In this document: positions 1 to 8,782 of the stretch, piece after piece
How the letters are laid out: each line of letters opens with the position of its first letter
Position numbering within the stretch: position 1 is the stretch's first letter
Assembly: GCA_965203525.1 (NCBI GenBank)
Contig: OZ241898.1
Span: forward strand, 1,364,001-1,428,000
From: WTFV01 sp965203525
GTDB lineage: Bacteria; Acidobacteriota; Vicinamibacteria; Vicinamibacterales; UBA8438
Direction: 5' to 3'
DNA: 64,000 nucleotides
Position numbers and translations under genes: made by a program
Notes under the pieces: generated by a model
The model's input: the letters and a program-made list of their open reading frames with translations, nothing else
Told to the model about the DNA's origin: nothing
Databases searched by the model: none

Positions 1-1628
1 CGCTCGGCGCCGGGCGCGGCCGGATCATCCGCCACCTCCTGACCGAGAGCGTCGTGCTGGGCGCCGCCGGCGGCGCCCTCGGCCTCGCCGTGGCTTTCGG
101 CATCCTGCGCGTTGCGCCCCTGCTGGCGCCGGGCGACGTTCCGGGGCTCGACGAGGCGGGCATCGATCGCGGCGTTCTCGCGTTCGCGGCCGGCCTGTCG
201 CTGGCGGCCGGCCTGCTGTTCGGCGCGGCGCCGGCGTTCGCGTGGTCGCGCGTCGACCTGGCGCGCACCCTCAACGAGGAGGGGGCCGCCCCGGCGGCCG
301 GCTTCGGACGCTTCCGGACGAACGGGGGACAGGCGGCGCTGGCCGTCGCGCAGGTGGCCCTCGCGCTGGTGCTCCTGACCGGCGCGGGGCTGCTGCTGCG
401 CAGCTTCGTGGCGCTGGTCACCGTCGACCTCGGCCTCGACCCGGCCAACGTGGTGACCGCCGGCGTGCAGAGTCGCGCCACCAGCCGTCTGTTCGGCGGG
501 GCCGGCGGGCGGATCGGTCCCGACGAGCTGGCGGAGATGGACGCGGCGTTCCGCCGGTCCGCGGAAACGCTGCTGGCGCGGCTCGACCGGATCGCCGCCC
601 TGCCCGGCGTGGACGCGGTGGCGCTGTCGTCGGGCATGCCGTTGTTCCCCGCCGTCTCGGTGCAGCCGGTCGACGTCGCGGGCCGGCCCCCGCCGCGGGA
701 CCCGCGGGACGTGCGGATGGCCTCGATCCGGACGGTGAGCCCCGGGTACGCCGAGGCGTTGCGGCTCCGGTTGCGGGCCGGCCGGTTCTTCACGGATCGC
801 GACACGGCCGGCAGCCCGCGGGTGGCGGTGGTCAGCGAGTCGTTCGCCCGGGGGGCGTTCCGGGGGGAGCCGGCGGTGGGGCAGCGTCTCGTGCCGTCGG
901 CCTTCTCGTTTCCGGGCGGCGGTCCGGGCGGCGGCGGTCCGGGCGGCGGCGGTCCGGGCGGCGGCGCGGCGTGGGAAGTCGTCGGGGTCGTCGCCGACGT
1001 CGCCAGTCCGTTCATGCCCGCCGGCATGCCAGCGGCCAGCGAGATCTACCTGTCGATGCTCCAGCCCGGCATGAGCCGGATGCCCGCGTTCGACGTGCCG
1101 ACGGTCGCCGTCCGCGCCGGTGAGAATCCCCTCGCCGTCGTTCCCTTCCTGCGCGAAGTGCTCGCCGAGGTGGAGCCGGGCATGCCGGTCAGCACGATGG
1201 CGCTCGATACGCTGCTCTCGGCGCGCGCCGCCCAGCCGCGCTTCTACGCCGCCTGCGCCGGTGTCTTCGGGATGGCGGCGCTGGCGCTCGCCGCGTTCGG
1301 CCTCTATGCCGTGCTCGGCTACGCGGTGTCCCGGCGGCGGCGGGAAATCGGCATCCGCGTGGCGCTCGGGGCGGAACGCCGCGACGTGCTGCTGCTCGTC
1401 CTCCGGCAGGGCGGCGCGATCGTCGCGGCCGGCGTGCTTCTGGGTCTGCTGGCCGCAGCCGCCGGCGTCCGCATCATCGAAAGCACCCTGTTCGGCGTCA
1501 CGCCGGCCGATCCGCTGACGTTCGCGGCGGTCACGGCGGTGCTCGCCGCCGCGGCGCTGCTCGCCTGCTGGCTCCCGGCGCGCCGGGCCGCCCGGATCGA
1601 TCCGCTGGAAGTCCTCCGCGAGACGTGA
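1..1628 (+). CDS. ABC-type FtsX/MacB-like permease, C-terminal part (5' end outside window)
   Basis: The frame is open from base 3, so the gene begins upstream of the window; the visible part is about 540 codons. It starts inside a segment reading LGAGRGRIIRHLLTES, the usual end of the first FtsX-like module, followed by a hydrophobic segment. A large periplasmic (MacB_PCD-like) domain follows, then a C-terminal FtsX domain with three membrane spans and the typical REIGIRVALGAERRDV stretch, ending in RRAARIDPLEVLRET. Proteins of this double-module type are the duplicated orphan permeases abundant in Acidobacteriota. They are inner-membrane proteins that probably couple an ATPase to efflux or lipid/lipoprotein handling; substrate unknown. 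A Gly/Pro-rich insert near 912-966, made of repeated 12-base units, sits in the periplasmic domain. No ATPase gene is visible next to it. Confidence 0.85.
   Translation, partial: LGAGRGRIIRHLLTESVVLGAAGGALGLAVAFGILRVAPLLAPGDVPGLDEAGIDRGVLAFAAGLSLAAGLLFGAAPAFAWSRVDLARTLNEEGAAPAAGFGRFRTNGGQAALAVAQVALALVLLTGAGLLLRSFVALVTVDLGLDPANVVTAGVQSRATSRLFGGAGGRIGPDELAEMDAAFRRSAETLLARLDRIAALPGVDAVALSSGMPLFPAVSVQPVDVAGRPPPRDPRDVRMASIRTVSPGYAEALRLRLRAGRFFTDRDTAGSPRVAVVSESFARGAFRGEPAVGQRLVPSAFSFPGGGPGGGGPGGGGPGGGAAWEVVGVVADVASPFMPAGMPAASEIYLSMLQPGMSRMPAFDVPTVAVRAGENPLAVVPFLREVLAEVEPGMPVSTMALDTLLSARAAQPRFYAACAGVFGMAALALAAFGLYAVLGYAVSRRRREIGIRVALGAERRDVLLLVLRQGGAIVAAGVLLGLLAAAAGVRIIESTLFGVTPADPLTFAAVTAVLAAAALLACWLPARRAARIDPLEVLRET
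912..966 (+). repeat. Short tandem repeat coding Gly-Gly-Gly-Pro units
   Basis: About four imperfect copies of a 12-13 base unit rich in GGC and GGT-CCG encode a (GGGP)n flexible insert in the periplasmic domain of the permease. The copy number is likely to vary between strains through slippage. Confidence 0.7.
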
Positions 1629-1694
1629 GGAACGGCGATCCCGCCGGAAGCAAGGCGGATCGAGATCGGCGTGGCGGCCGTCAATCGGAGTCGA

Positions 1695-2612
1695 TCAGAA
1701 CAGGTATCGAAACCCGGTTCCGAACCGGAAGCTGCCGAGACCGACGCCCCGCGGCGCCAGGTGCACGTAGCGAAAGTCGATGTCCACCACCGGCATCCAT
1801 TCCATGGGCAGGATGCGCGCCATCACGCCAGCGTAAACCTGAAGGTTCGGCGCCCACCCCCGGACAGCCGCATCGGCCGCGCGGGCGCCCGCGGGCGACG
1901 TGGCGAGGAATGGATTCAGGACGGCTCGGTGTTCCGCGGGGGTACCGGCAAGCGGCCGGAGATCGTAGCGGGACATGCCGGCGCCGACTCCCACGTACGG
2001 TCCAATCCTTCTCAGTCCCGCGGACGTGCCGTCGAGGGCGCTGAACGTGTACGTGATGCGGCCTGCGAAATCAAGCTGCTGTACGCGTTCACCGATCAAC
2101 GTGGCTTGCAGAGCGGCAGCCGGTTCCGCGAACACGGTGTTCGTGTCCGTGTAACTCAGCACGTCGACGCCGGCGCCGATCTCGGTTCCCGGAGCGACCA
2201 TTCTCCCCACGTCGAGCAGGATTCCCTGTGGGAACAGCCCACCCGGGTTCCCGCGATCGCCCGCCGGAAGAATCCAGGACGACGCATCGGGGAGACACGC
2301 ACCCTCGACGGAACATTGCGTCACCAGCGAATGACGGCGGTCGATGCCGACCGGGGAGCTCCGGAACGCGTTCCAGTTTATCCGGATGCCGACCGACCAA
2401 TGCTTGGCGGCTCGACCTTCGGCGCGCTGTGCGCGCGCCTGCTGGCCAACCGAGCGCGCAACGACCGAGCGCGCAAGAGGCCGGCCCGTGCCGGCCACGC
2501 CCGACAAGTTGACGTCGGCCTCATGCTGCCCGGCGGCGTCCCTGGCGCAGCCTGCAAGCAAGAACACCACGACGACCGACGTGCATCGAACGCCTCGTCC
2601 ACGGATGCGCAT
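1695..2612 (-). CDS. Outer-membrane-type beta-barrel lipoprotein, hypothetical
   Basis: About 305 residues. From the ATG at 2612 the N-terminus is a signal peptide with a lipobox LLAG-C (Cys about residue 22). The chosen start is preceded by an AGAGGGG ribosome site and gives a normal signal length; an in-frame start 8 codons upstream is possible. The rest alternates polar and hydrophobic residues (for example GPYVGVGAGMSRYDLRP, LQVYAGVMARILPMEWMP) and ends GTGFRYLF, with the terminal Phe expected of an outer-membrane barrel. A lipobox plus a barrel-like C-terminus is a little unusual. The protein may instead be a periplasm-facing beta-sandwich anchored by lipid. It has no evident partner: the neighbours are a permease on the other strand and a TRAP transporter downstream. 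Confidence 0.65.
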   Translation of the reverse strand: MRIRGRGVRCTSVVVVFLLAGCARDAAGQHEADVNLSGVAGTGRPLARSVVARSVGQQARAQRAEGRAAKHWSVGIRINWNAFRSSPVGIDRRHSLVTQCSVEGACLPDASSWILPAGDRGNPGGLFPQGILLDVGRMVAPGTEIGAGVDVLSYTDTNTVFAEPAAALQATLIGERVQQLDFAGRITYTFSALDGTSAGLRRIGPYVGVGAGMSRYDLRPLAGTPAEHRAVLNPFLATSPAGARAADAAVRGWAPNLQVYAGVMARILPMEWMPVVDIDFRYVHLAPRGVGLGSFRFGTGFRYLF

Positions 2613-2692
2613 GCCGCCCCTCTTTCCTTGAACCATGCGTACATGCGCGGCAATCGGACGTCAAGAGATTTCTGCGCACCGGCGCGGTCGGC

Positions 2693-4837
2693 TCAGGCCG
2701 CCGGGCGGTTCGCGGCCAGCACCGCGCCGAACAGCGCCACGCCCGCCACGTCGAAGAGGGGGACGCCGAGACCGGCCAGCTCCAGCGTCGGCCCCGGCGC
2801 CAGCAGCAGCCCCGCCGCCCCGAAGACGGCCAGACGCAGCCCGGGCCCGAGGGGCTGCCGGAGCTGCCCGGCGATCCCCGCCGCGAAGCAGACGACGCCG
2901 AGCGTCGCGATGGCGACCGGCGGCAGCATCTCCAGCCAGCCGGCCGGGTCGCCCGAGGCGGTCAGCATCAGCAGTTCCGGCCGGTAGACGAACATGTAGG
3001 GCAGCGTGAAGCCGACCAGCGCGAAGCGGAACGCGGCCAGGCCGGTCGGCATGATGCGCGTGCCGGCGATGGACGAGGCGGCGTAGGCGGCCAGGGCCAC
3101 CGGCGGCGTCACCATCGACATCATCCCGAAGTAGAAGATGAACAGGTGCGCGGCCAGCGGGATCACCCCCAGGTCGCCGAGCACCGGCCCGATGAGCGTC
3201 GCCATCAGCAGGTAGCAGACGGCCGAGGGCAGCCCCATGCCGAGGACGATCGACGAGATCATGATCAGCACGAGCGCGAGGAACAGGCTCTGCTCGGCCA
3301 GCGGGATGATGGTCGCGGGCAGGCGGGTGCCGACCCCGGTCAGGGTGACGATCCCGATGATGATGCCGACACAGGCGGCGGCGGCCACCAGCGGCACCAC
3401 GCCGCGCGCGGCGGCGGCGAGGCCGGCGATCGTCCGGCGCGGGTCGAGCCGGGTCGCCGGGCTCGCGCTGCTGACCGCGACGATCACCGCCAGCGAGAGG
3501 GTGACGGCGCGGAAGGCCGTGTAGCCGAGGATCAGGAACAGGACGAGGCTGCCGAGCGCCGCGCCGAAGACGATCCCCGCCGCGCGGGAGGTCTCCGCCG
3601 CGCCGGACGTCCCGCCGCCGGCCGCCGGAGCGGGTGACCGCCCTGCTTCCCGGGCCGGACGTGACGCTGCCGCGTCGGCCGTCCCGCCGCCCGCCGCCGC
3701 CGGCAGGTCCGCCGCGCCGGCCGGGGCGATCGACGCGTCGTGCCGTGGCGTCCGCCCGCCCTCCACGCCGGCCGGGGCGATCGGCTCATCGCGTCGTGGC
3801 GCCCGCCCGGCCGTTGCGCCGGCCGGGGCGATCGACGTCCGCCGGGCGTGGAAGTGCACGATGAGCAGCAGCGACAGGTAGTACAGGAGCGCCGGAACCA
3901 GCGCCGCCCGGACGATCTCCAGATACGTCACCGGCGGATCGACGATCTCCAGCATCATGTAGGCGCCGGCGCCCATCACCGGCGGCATCAGCGCCCCGCC
4001 GGAGCTGGCCGCCGCCTGCACGCCGGCCGCGGTCACCGGCCGGAAGCCGGCGCTGCGCATCATCGGGATGGTGAACGTCCCGGTGGTCGCGGTGTTGGCG
4101 ACGGCGCTGCCGGAGAGCGAGCCCATCAGGCCGCTGCTGAGGACCGCCACCTTCGCCGGCCCGCCGGAGCTGCGCCCGAAGACCCGTTGCGCGAACGCGA
4201 CGATGAACCGCGTCGCGCCGGTCGCTTCCAGGAACGCGCCGAAGATGACGAACAGGAAGACGTAGGTGAACATCACGTTCAGCGCCACGCCGAAGATGCC
4301 CTGGCTGTGGAGGAACGTCTGCGCCACGATGCGCGGGACGGTGTAGCCGCGGTGGGGGAACAGCCAGTCGGGGAACGCCGCCCCGAACAGCGCGTAGAGG
4401 ACGAACGCCGCCGCCAGCAGCGGCAGCGCCAGCCCGAGCGCCCGGCGGGCCGCCTCGATCACGAGCAGCAGGCCGAGCAGGCCGACCGCGGTGTCGAACG
4501 CGGTCTCGAAGCCGGCGCGGTTGCCCAGCGCCTGCCCGTCGATCCACCACGCCGCGAACAGCGGATCGGTCTGGACGACGACGTAGCCGCAGCAGCCGGC
4601 GGCCAGCAGCGCCAGCACCAGGTCGCCGGCGCGCGCGCGGCGGTCGTCCTTCAGCGCCGGATGGAGCGGGACGTTCAGGAAGCAGAGGGTCAGCCCCACC
4701 AGCGCGAAGAACGCCAGACGGCTCTGCGGAGCCAGCAGCGGGTAGTTGACCTCGACCAGCGTGAAGGCGCACAGCAGCACGCCGAGCCCGCTGCTCGCCA
4801 GCCGCCGCGGGTCGGGAGACGGAACCGCCGGGGTCAC
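2693..4837 (-). CDS. TRAP transporter permease, fused 4TM/12TM (TAXI type)
   Basis: 714 residues from a GTG at 4837 that overlaps the stop of the binding-protein gene (GTGA), so the pair is translationally coupled. The sequence is almost entirely membrane spans. It contains the large-subunit signature stretches GLMGSLSGSAVANTATTGTF and SGGALMPPVMGAGAYMM, as in DctM-type proteins fused to the small subunit. This is the inner-membrane, Na+- or H+-driven half of a tripartite ATP-independent importer. The binding partner is of the TAXI class, so carboxylates or amino acids such as glutamate are plausible substrates, unproven. A hydrophilic Ala/Pro/Gly-rich linker (about residues 333-435) splits the large subunit and contains three imperfect 51-base repeats that look like a secondary expansion. 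Confidence 0.9.
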   Translation of the reverse strand: MTPAVPSPDPRRLASSGLGVLLCAFTLVEVNYPLLAPQSRLAFFALVGLTLCFLNVPLHPALKDDRRARAGDLVLALLAAGCCGYVVVQTDPLFAAWWIDGQALGNRAGFETAFDTAVGLLGLLLVIEAARRALGLALPLLAAAFVLYALFGAAFPDWLFPHRGYTVPRIVAQTFLHSQGIFGVALNVMFTYVFLFVIFGAFLEATGATRFIVAFAQRVFGRSSGGPAKVAVLSSGLMGSLSGSAVANTATTGTFTIPMMRSAGFRPVTAAGVQAAASSGGALMPPVMGAGAYMMLEIVDPPVTYLEIVRAALVPALLYYLSLLLIVHFHARRTSIAPAGATAGRAPRRDEPIAPAGVEGGRTPRHDASIAPAGAADLPAAAGGGTADAAASRPAREAGRSPAPAAGGGTSGAAETSRAAGIVFGAALGSLVLFLILGYTAFRAVTLSLAVIVAVSSASPATRLDPRRTIAGLAAAARGVVPLVAAAACVGIIIGIVTLTGVGTRLPATIIPLAEQSLFLALVLIMISSIVLGMGLPSAVCYLLMATLIGPVLGDLGVIPLAAHLFIFYFGMMSMVTPPVALAAYAASSIAGTRIMPTGLAAFRFALVGFTLPYMFVYRPELLMLTASGDPAGWLEMLPPVAIATLGVVCFAAGIAGQLRQPLGPGLRLAVFGAAGLLLAPGPTLELAGLGVPLFDVAGVALFGAVLAANRPAA
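3716..3834. repeat. Three 17-bp motifs at 51-bp spacing inside the TRAP permease linker
   Basis: The same 17-base motif (GCCGGCCGGGGCGATCG) starts at 3716, 3767 and 3818, with partly conserved sequence between copies. The 51-base period keeps frame (17 codons) and encodes repeated IAPAG units in a cytoplasmic or periplasmic loop of the permease. It is one of many local duplications in this window. Confidence 0.75.
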
Positions 4838-5838
4838 GGCGCGGCCTGTTGCGGCCAGATCCCGGCTTCCTCGTAGAAGCGAATCGCGCCGGGATGGAAC
4901 GCCGTCCCGGTGTCGCGCACGACGTTGGCCGGGTTGATGGCGCGGCCCGCGGCGTGCTTCTCGACGACCAGCGCGCGGTGCTCGTACAGCAGCCTGGTCA
5001 CGTTGTGGACGAGGTCGTCCGGCGCGCCGGCCGCGGTGATGACGTGCATCGATCCGACGTCGAGCCCTTCGAACGGCTCGGTCTGCCCGCGGTAGGTTTC
5101 GGCCGGGATGGTGGCGGGGCGGAAGAAGAGGTACTCGTCGATCAGTCCCTGCTTTTCTTCTTCGCCGAACGGGACGAACGTGAGCTCCAGCGAGGCGGCG
5201 GCCTGCGTGATCGACGCGGTCGGCACCGCGCCGCCGAGGAACGTCGCGTCCGCCGAGCCGTCGGTCAGCATGTCGACGGCGGCCTGCTGCGTGGCGTTCA
5301 GCGGCGAGAAGTCGTCGTAGGCGACGCCGTGCGCCGCGAGCAGCGGGCCGACGAAGTATTCGAAGCCGGCCCCGGCCGGCCCGACGGTGACGCGCCGGCC
5401 GCGCAGATCCGCGATGCTCGTGACGCCGGACCCGGCCCGGGTCACGAACAGCGCCACGTTGGGGGCCAGCGTCATGACCGAGCGGACCGGGTAGGCGCGG
5501 TCCCAGCCCTCGGCGCCCCGCGCCGCGAAGTACGTGATCGCGGCGTTCGACAACGCGAAGTCGAGCTCGCCGCTCGCCAGCCGCCGGATGTTCTCCTGCG
5601 ATCCGCTCGTCGCCTCGGCGGTCACGCTGTAGCCGAGGCCGCCGCCCGTCTCGTTGATCACTTCCGCGAGCGCACTGCCGACGACGAAGAACGCGCCGCC
5701 CGGCGGCGCGGTGCCCAGGCTGAGAAACTGCCGCGCGGGGCCTGCGTCCTCCGCGCCGCCCCCGCCTCCGCAGGCGCCGGCGGCGAACAGGACGGCGGCC
5801 AGGACACCGGTCCGCCACTGCGAGATGGATCGACGCAC
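4834..5838 (-). CDS. TAXI-family TRAP transporter substrate-binding protein
   Basis: 334 residues from the GTG at 5838, which is preceded by a strong AAGGAGGA site at 5843-5850. An ATG at 5862 would place that site inside the coding region, so it is less likely. The signal peptide leads to a Cys before a Gly-run (AAGACGGGGG), suggesting a lipoprotein. The body has the TAXI pattern: LGTAPPGGAFFVVGSALAEV, SGELDFALSN, GRRVTVGPAGAGFE and a C-terminal domain with NPANVVRDTGTAFHPGAIRFYEE. It captures a small acidic solute outside the membrane for the overlapping permease. The spacer upstream is made of two pairs of direct repeats. Confidence 0.9.
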   Translation of the reverse strand: MRRSISQWRTGVLAAVLFAAGACGGGGGAEDAGPARQFLSLGTAPPGGAFFVVGSALAEVINETGGGLGYSVTAEATSGSQENIRRLASGELDFALSNAAITYFAARGAEGWDRAYPVRSVMTLAPNVALFVTRAGSGVTSIADLRGRRVTVGPAGAGFEYFVGPLLAAHGVAYDDFSPLNATQQAAVDMLTDGSADATFLGGAVPTASITQAAASLELTFVPFGEEEKQGLIDEYLFFRPATIPAETYRGQTEPFEGLDVGSMHVITAAGAPDDLVHNVTRLLYEHRALVVEKHAAGRAINPANVVRDTGTAFHPGAIRFYEEAGIWPQQAAP

Positions 5839-5842
5839 GAAC

Positions 5843-5850
5843 TCCTCCTT
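5843..5850 (-). promoter_or_regulatory. Ribosome binding site deciding the TAXI start
   Basis: The minus-strand sequence AAGGAGGA lies 4 bases before the GTG at 5838. It supports that start over the ATG at 5862, which would lie upstream of the site. Confidence 0.75.
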
Positions 5851-5868
5851 GAAACCGCTCATGCTACT

Positions 5869-5990
5869 ACGCTTCCGGCCGGTCTCGAATCCGGGTTGCC
5901 GGCGGGACACCGGTTTGCCGGGACTCCGGGACGCTTCCGGCCGGTCTCGAATCCGGGTTGCCGGCGGAAACCGGTTGCCGGGACTCCGGG
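5869..5990. repeat. Tandem 62/60-bp duplication upstream of the TAXI gene
   Basis: 5869-5930 and 5931-5990 are near-identical direct copies (both run from ACGCTTCCGG to GGACTCCGGG) with small indels. They end just before the start of the TAXI coding region, so the leader of that mRNA is duplicated. Confidence 0.85.
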
Positions 5991-6096
5991 CCGCGTCGTC
6001 CTCAATTCCGGGCCGAAGATCGACGGACGGTATCAGTCCGTCGGCGCACGGATCGGCGGCGGGCCGCGTCGTCCTCATTCCGGGCCGAAGATCGAC
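5988..6096. repeat. 36-37 bp direct repeat: duplicated 3' end of the VOC gene
   Basis: 6061-6096 covers the last codons and stop of the VOC-fold gene. 5988-6024 is a second copy lying downstream of that gene, 73 bp away, differing by one inserted base. The unit therefore carries a gene end including its stop codon. Confidence 0.85.
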
Positions 6097-6428
6097 AGCA
6101 GGTTCCCGTCGGGATCGCGGAAATTCGCCGCCCACGACGCGCCGGAGACGTTGGCCGGCTCGCGCAGGAACTCGACCCCGGCGTCCTGCAGCGCGCCGTA
6201 GGCCTCGCGCACGCTCTCCACCGCCAGCACCACCTCGGCGGATCCCGGCTGCGCGGCCAGCCGGGAGTGGGCCGTGCTGAGGCAGAGCGTGGTCGGGCCC
6301 GTAGCGAGAAAGACGAAGCCCGGCGCCTCCTGCCGGACCGCGAGCCCGAGCCGGTCCCGGTAGAACGACCGCGCGCGGTCGAGGTCCGACGTTCCCAGCA
6401 TGACGTTCGCGATTCCGGTGATGCGCAT
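6075..6428 (-). CDS. VOC-family (glyoxalase-fold) protein
   Basis: 117 residues from the ATG at 6428. Single VOC domain: MRITGIANVMLGTSDLDRA at the start, FYRDRLGLAV, then SAEVVLAVESVREAYGALQDAGVEF and the terminal FRDPDGNLLSIFGPE. The final Glu is the usual second-module metal ligand position. The first-module His or Gln ligand is not obvious (ANVML), so enzyme activity, metal binding or antibiotic-binding function cannot be told apart. Two-domain assembly would need a homodimer. It is separated by about 366 bases from the aromatic operon upstream on the same strand, so it may or may not belong to it. Its last codons are duplicated downstream. Confidence 0.8.
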   Translation of the reverse strand: MRITGIANVMLGTSDLDRARSFYRDRLGLAVRQEAPGFVFLATGPTTLCLSTAHSRLAAQPGSAEVVLAVESVREAYGALQDAGVEFLREPANVSGASWAANFRDPDGNLLSIFGPE

Positions 6429-6794
6429 GGGTCCTCCCGGCCGGCCTCGTCCCGTTCCGGCGTGTCCGCGTGGCGTTCGCGATTCCGGCGGCCGCCCGGC
6501 CGGCCCGGACGGCGGCAGGCCGCGGGCCCCTGCTGCGTGCGCGTTGACGCGCCACGGCGGACGCCTCGCGTTCCCGCGGCAAGTGTAGGGTATCGATTCC
6601 GGGGCGACAACGCGGTTCCGCGGCGCGCCGATCGTTCCACGCCTAGCCGTTTCTCCGAGCACCGAAGGCAGCGTCCGATGAAAGGAGCGGGCATGCGCGA
6701 GCGCGCACGGTCATCCGCCGCGCGGCCGTTGGCCGGTCGCGGGTTCGGGCATGGACGCGGCTCCGTGCGGATCGAAACGTCGGGGCCGCGTCGG
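6429..6794. other. Intergenic region without a recognisable gene
   Basis: 366 bases lie between the VOC gene start and the end of the CoA-ligase gene. A 14-base stretch of the VOC 5' coding end (GTTCGCGATTCCGG, about 6407) recurs near 6474, 67 bp away. No credible coding frame, terminator or RNA gene was seen. Confidence 0.4.
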
Positions 6795-8285
6795 TCAGCG
6801 GTCGACAACGAAGCGGCGCGCCTTCATCTCGAAGCGCGGCAGCGCGCCGGCGGGCACCGCCGTGACCGGCACGGCCAGTCCGAGGGCCTCCCGCAGCCGG
6901 TCCGCGGCCAGGGCCGCGGTCGCCGCGGGCGCGGCGCCGGGCGCCACTTCCACCTCGACCGCGAGCGCCCGCAGCGCTCCTTCCGCCCGCACCGCGCAGC
7001 GGTACTCCGCCACGGCGTCGATCCGGCGCAGCACGGCTTCCACCGCGGCCGGATAGACGTTGACGCCGCGCACGTTCACCATGTCGTCGGCCCGCGCCAC
7101 GATCCCCCCGGCGAGCCGCGCGAACGTCCGCCCGCAGGCGCACCGCGCGCGGGTCCGGACGACGAGGTCGCGCGTGCGGTAGCGGATGACGGGACTCGCG
7201 GTCCGTCCCAGGTTCGTGACCACCAGCTCGCCCCGCGCGCCGTCCGCCACCGGTTCGCCGGTGTCCGGATCGACCACCTCGGCGATGAACTCGCGCTCGT
7301 TGACGTGCAGGAACCCGGGCGCCTCCAGGCATTCGAAGCTGATCGGACCCACCTCGGTCAACCCGTGGTGGTCGATGACCCGCGCTCCCCAGCCGCGCTC
7401 GATGCGCCCGCGGGTGGCCGGAATGCTGCCCCCCGGCTCGCCGGCGACGATGATCACGCGCACCGGGCCGCCGGCCGGCGCCGCGCGGCCTCCCGCTTCG
7501 CGCGCCACGTCGATCAGGCGCAGCGCATAGGTCGGCGTGCAGCAGATCACCGTCGGCGCCAGCGCGTCGACGAGGGCGAGCCGCTGCCCGCTCGTCATGC
7601 CGCCGGCCGGGATCGCCTGCGCCCCGATCTGCGTCGCGGCTTCGAACGCGGTCCAGAAGCCGAGGAACGGCCCGAACGAGAAGGGGAAGAAGACCCGGTC
7701 GCGCGCGGTGACGCCGGCGGCGCGGTAGACCGCCTTCCAGCAGTCGAGCATCCACTGCCAGGTCCCGGGGGTGTCGATCCAGCGCAGGGGCCGCCCGGTG
7801 GTCGACGACGTCTGGTTGTAGCGCGTGTAGCGGCCGAGCGGCTCGGTCAGCGCCGTGCCCCACGGCGGCGACGCCTCCTGGTCGGCCACCAGCTCGGCCT
7901 TGGTGGTGAACGGCAGTGCGGCCAGATCCCGCGGCAGCGTCAGCCGGTCGACGTCGACGCCGGCGAGCTTGCGGTCGTAGAAGGCGTTCCGGCCCCGCAG
8001 GTTCCGGAGCAGGGCCGCCAGCCGGCCGGCCTGCCGCGCCTCCAGCACCTCCCGCGGCTGGCGTTCGGCGTCCGGCGGCCCGGTCCGTCCGCCCCGCCCG
8101 ACCGCGGACCGAGCCTCGGACGGCCGATCAGGAAGTGGCGGCCGGCGGCTTTCCCGCGGTCCGCCCCGCCCGACCGCGGACCGGGCCTCGGGCGGGGCTG
8201 CCCGCCGTTCGTTCCCCGCCGCGTCGAGACGCCGCCCGCCCGCCCCCGGCGCGGCGTCCGGGCCGTTTCCCGGGTCGGTGTTCAT
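6795..8285 (-). CDS. Phenylacetate-CoA ligase-like adenylate-forming enzyme
   Basis: 496 residues from the ATG at 8285, which overlaps the thioesterase stop (ATGA). The core is PaaK-like: TSSTTGRPLRW phosphate-loop region about residue 155, GLTEVGPISFECLEAPG, YRTRDLVVRTRARCACGR (with a CxC and further Cys typical of this family) and VNVRGVNVYPAAVEAVLR near the C-terminal lid. It should activate an aryl or arylacetic acid with ATP as acyl-AMP and transfer it to CoA or a carrier; cytoplasmic. The first 75 or so residues are a disordered Ala/Arg/Gly extension in which a 33-bp unit is duplicated (EARSAVGRGG twice), so the functional start may in effect be later. Its neighbours point to a hydroxybenzoate-type substrate. 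Confidence 0.85.
   Translation of the reverse strand: MNTDPGNGPDAAPGAGGRRLDAAGNERRAAPPEARSAVGRGGPRESRRPPLPDRPSEARSAVGRGGRTGPPDAERQPREVLEARQAGRLAALLRNLRGRNAFYDRKLAGVDVDRLTLPRDLAALPFTTKAELVADQEASPPWGTALTEPLGRYTRYNQTSSTTGRPLRWIDTPGTWQWMLDCWKAVYRAAGVTARDRVFFPFSFGPFLGFWTAFEAATQIGAQAIPAGGMTSGQRLALVDALAPTVICCTPTYALRLIDVAREAGGRAAPAGGPVRVIIVAGEPGGSIPATRGRIERGWGARVIDHHGLTEVGPISFECLEAPGFLHVNEREFIAEVVDPDTGEPVADGARGELVVTNLGRTASPVIRYRTRDLVVRTRARCACGRTFARLAGGIVARADDMVNVRGVNVYPAAVEAVLRRIDAVAEYRCAVRAEGALRALAVEVEVAPGAAPAATAALAADRLREALGLAVPVTAVPAGALPRFEMKARRFVVDR
8087..8191. repeat. 33-bp direct repeat, 72 bp apart, in the ligase N-terminal extension
   Basis: 8087-8119 and 8159-8191 match at all but about one base. 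The 72-bp spacing keeps frame and encodes EARSAVGRGG twice in the disordered N-terminus of the CoA-ligase-like protein. Confidence 0.8.
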
Positions 8286-8707
8286 GCGTCCGGCAGGGGC
8301 GGGGCGACCTCGAACCGGCCCGCGATCTCCGGCGGGATCGCGGTCGACCGGAGGGGCGCGCCCGCCTGTCTGGCGACGCACGCGACGGTGAGGCTGCCGG
8401 TGGCGATCGCGGCGCCCTCCTTCGTGACGTGCGCCGCGTAGCGGATCGACCGCGCGCCGATGGCGGCGATCCGGATGCGCACCTCGAACTCGTCCTCGAA
8501 CCGCAGCGGCCGGTGGAAGTCGAACGACGCCGCCACGCGCGGAAAGCCGACCTCGGCGTCCGGCGGCGCGATGCTCAGGCCGGCGGCGCGCCAGAGCGCG
8601 TGCTCCGCCTCCTCCATGTAGCGGTAGAACCACGAGAAATGGACGATGCCGGCGGTGTCCGTCTCGTGGAACTGCACCCGCCGCCGCAGCCGGTACTCGC
8701 TGACCAC
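8282..8707 (-). CDS. Hotdog-fold acyl-CoA thioesterase (YbgC / 4-hydroxybenzoyl-CoA type)
   Basis: 141 residues from the GTG at 8707. It opens with the signature RVQFHETDTAGIVHFSWFYRYMEEAEHALW: the Asp of ETDTAGIVH is the catalytic residue of the 4-hydroxybenzoyl-CoA thioesterase family. A normal hotdog C-terminus follows (IAAIGARSIRYAAHVTKEGA). It hydrolyses an acyl- or aroyl-CoA in the cytoplasm. The gene overlaps the ligase start by 4 bases and follows the halogenase-like gene, so it is likely to release or proofread the ligase product. Confidence 0.9.
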   Translation of the reverse strand: MVSEYRLRRRVQFHETDTAGIVHFSWFYRYMEEAEHALWRAAGLSIAPPDAEVGFPRVAASFDFHRPLRFEDEFEVRIRIAAIGARSIRYAAHVTKEGAAIATGSLTVACVARQAGAPLRSTAIPPEIAGRFEVAPPLPDA

Positions 8708-8782
8708 CGGCCCATTCTACGTCCGTGGCGCGGGGACGGGCGCTGCCGGCGCCTTCGCCGTCCGGGCCGGGGCGGGATGCGG

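Noticed and set aside
1671..2987. 438-codon plus-strand frame opposite the lipoprotein gene
   Set aside because: It is antisense to a gene with signal peptide, ribosome site and barrel pattern; its composition is Arg/Pro-rich as expected of a G+C-rich shadow frame.
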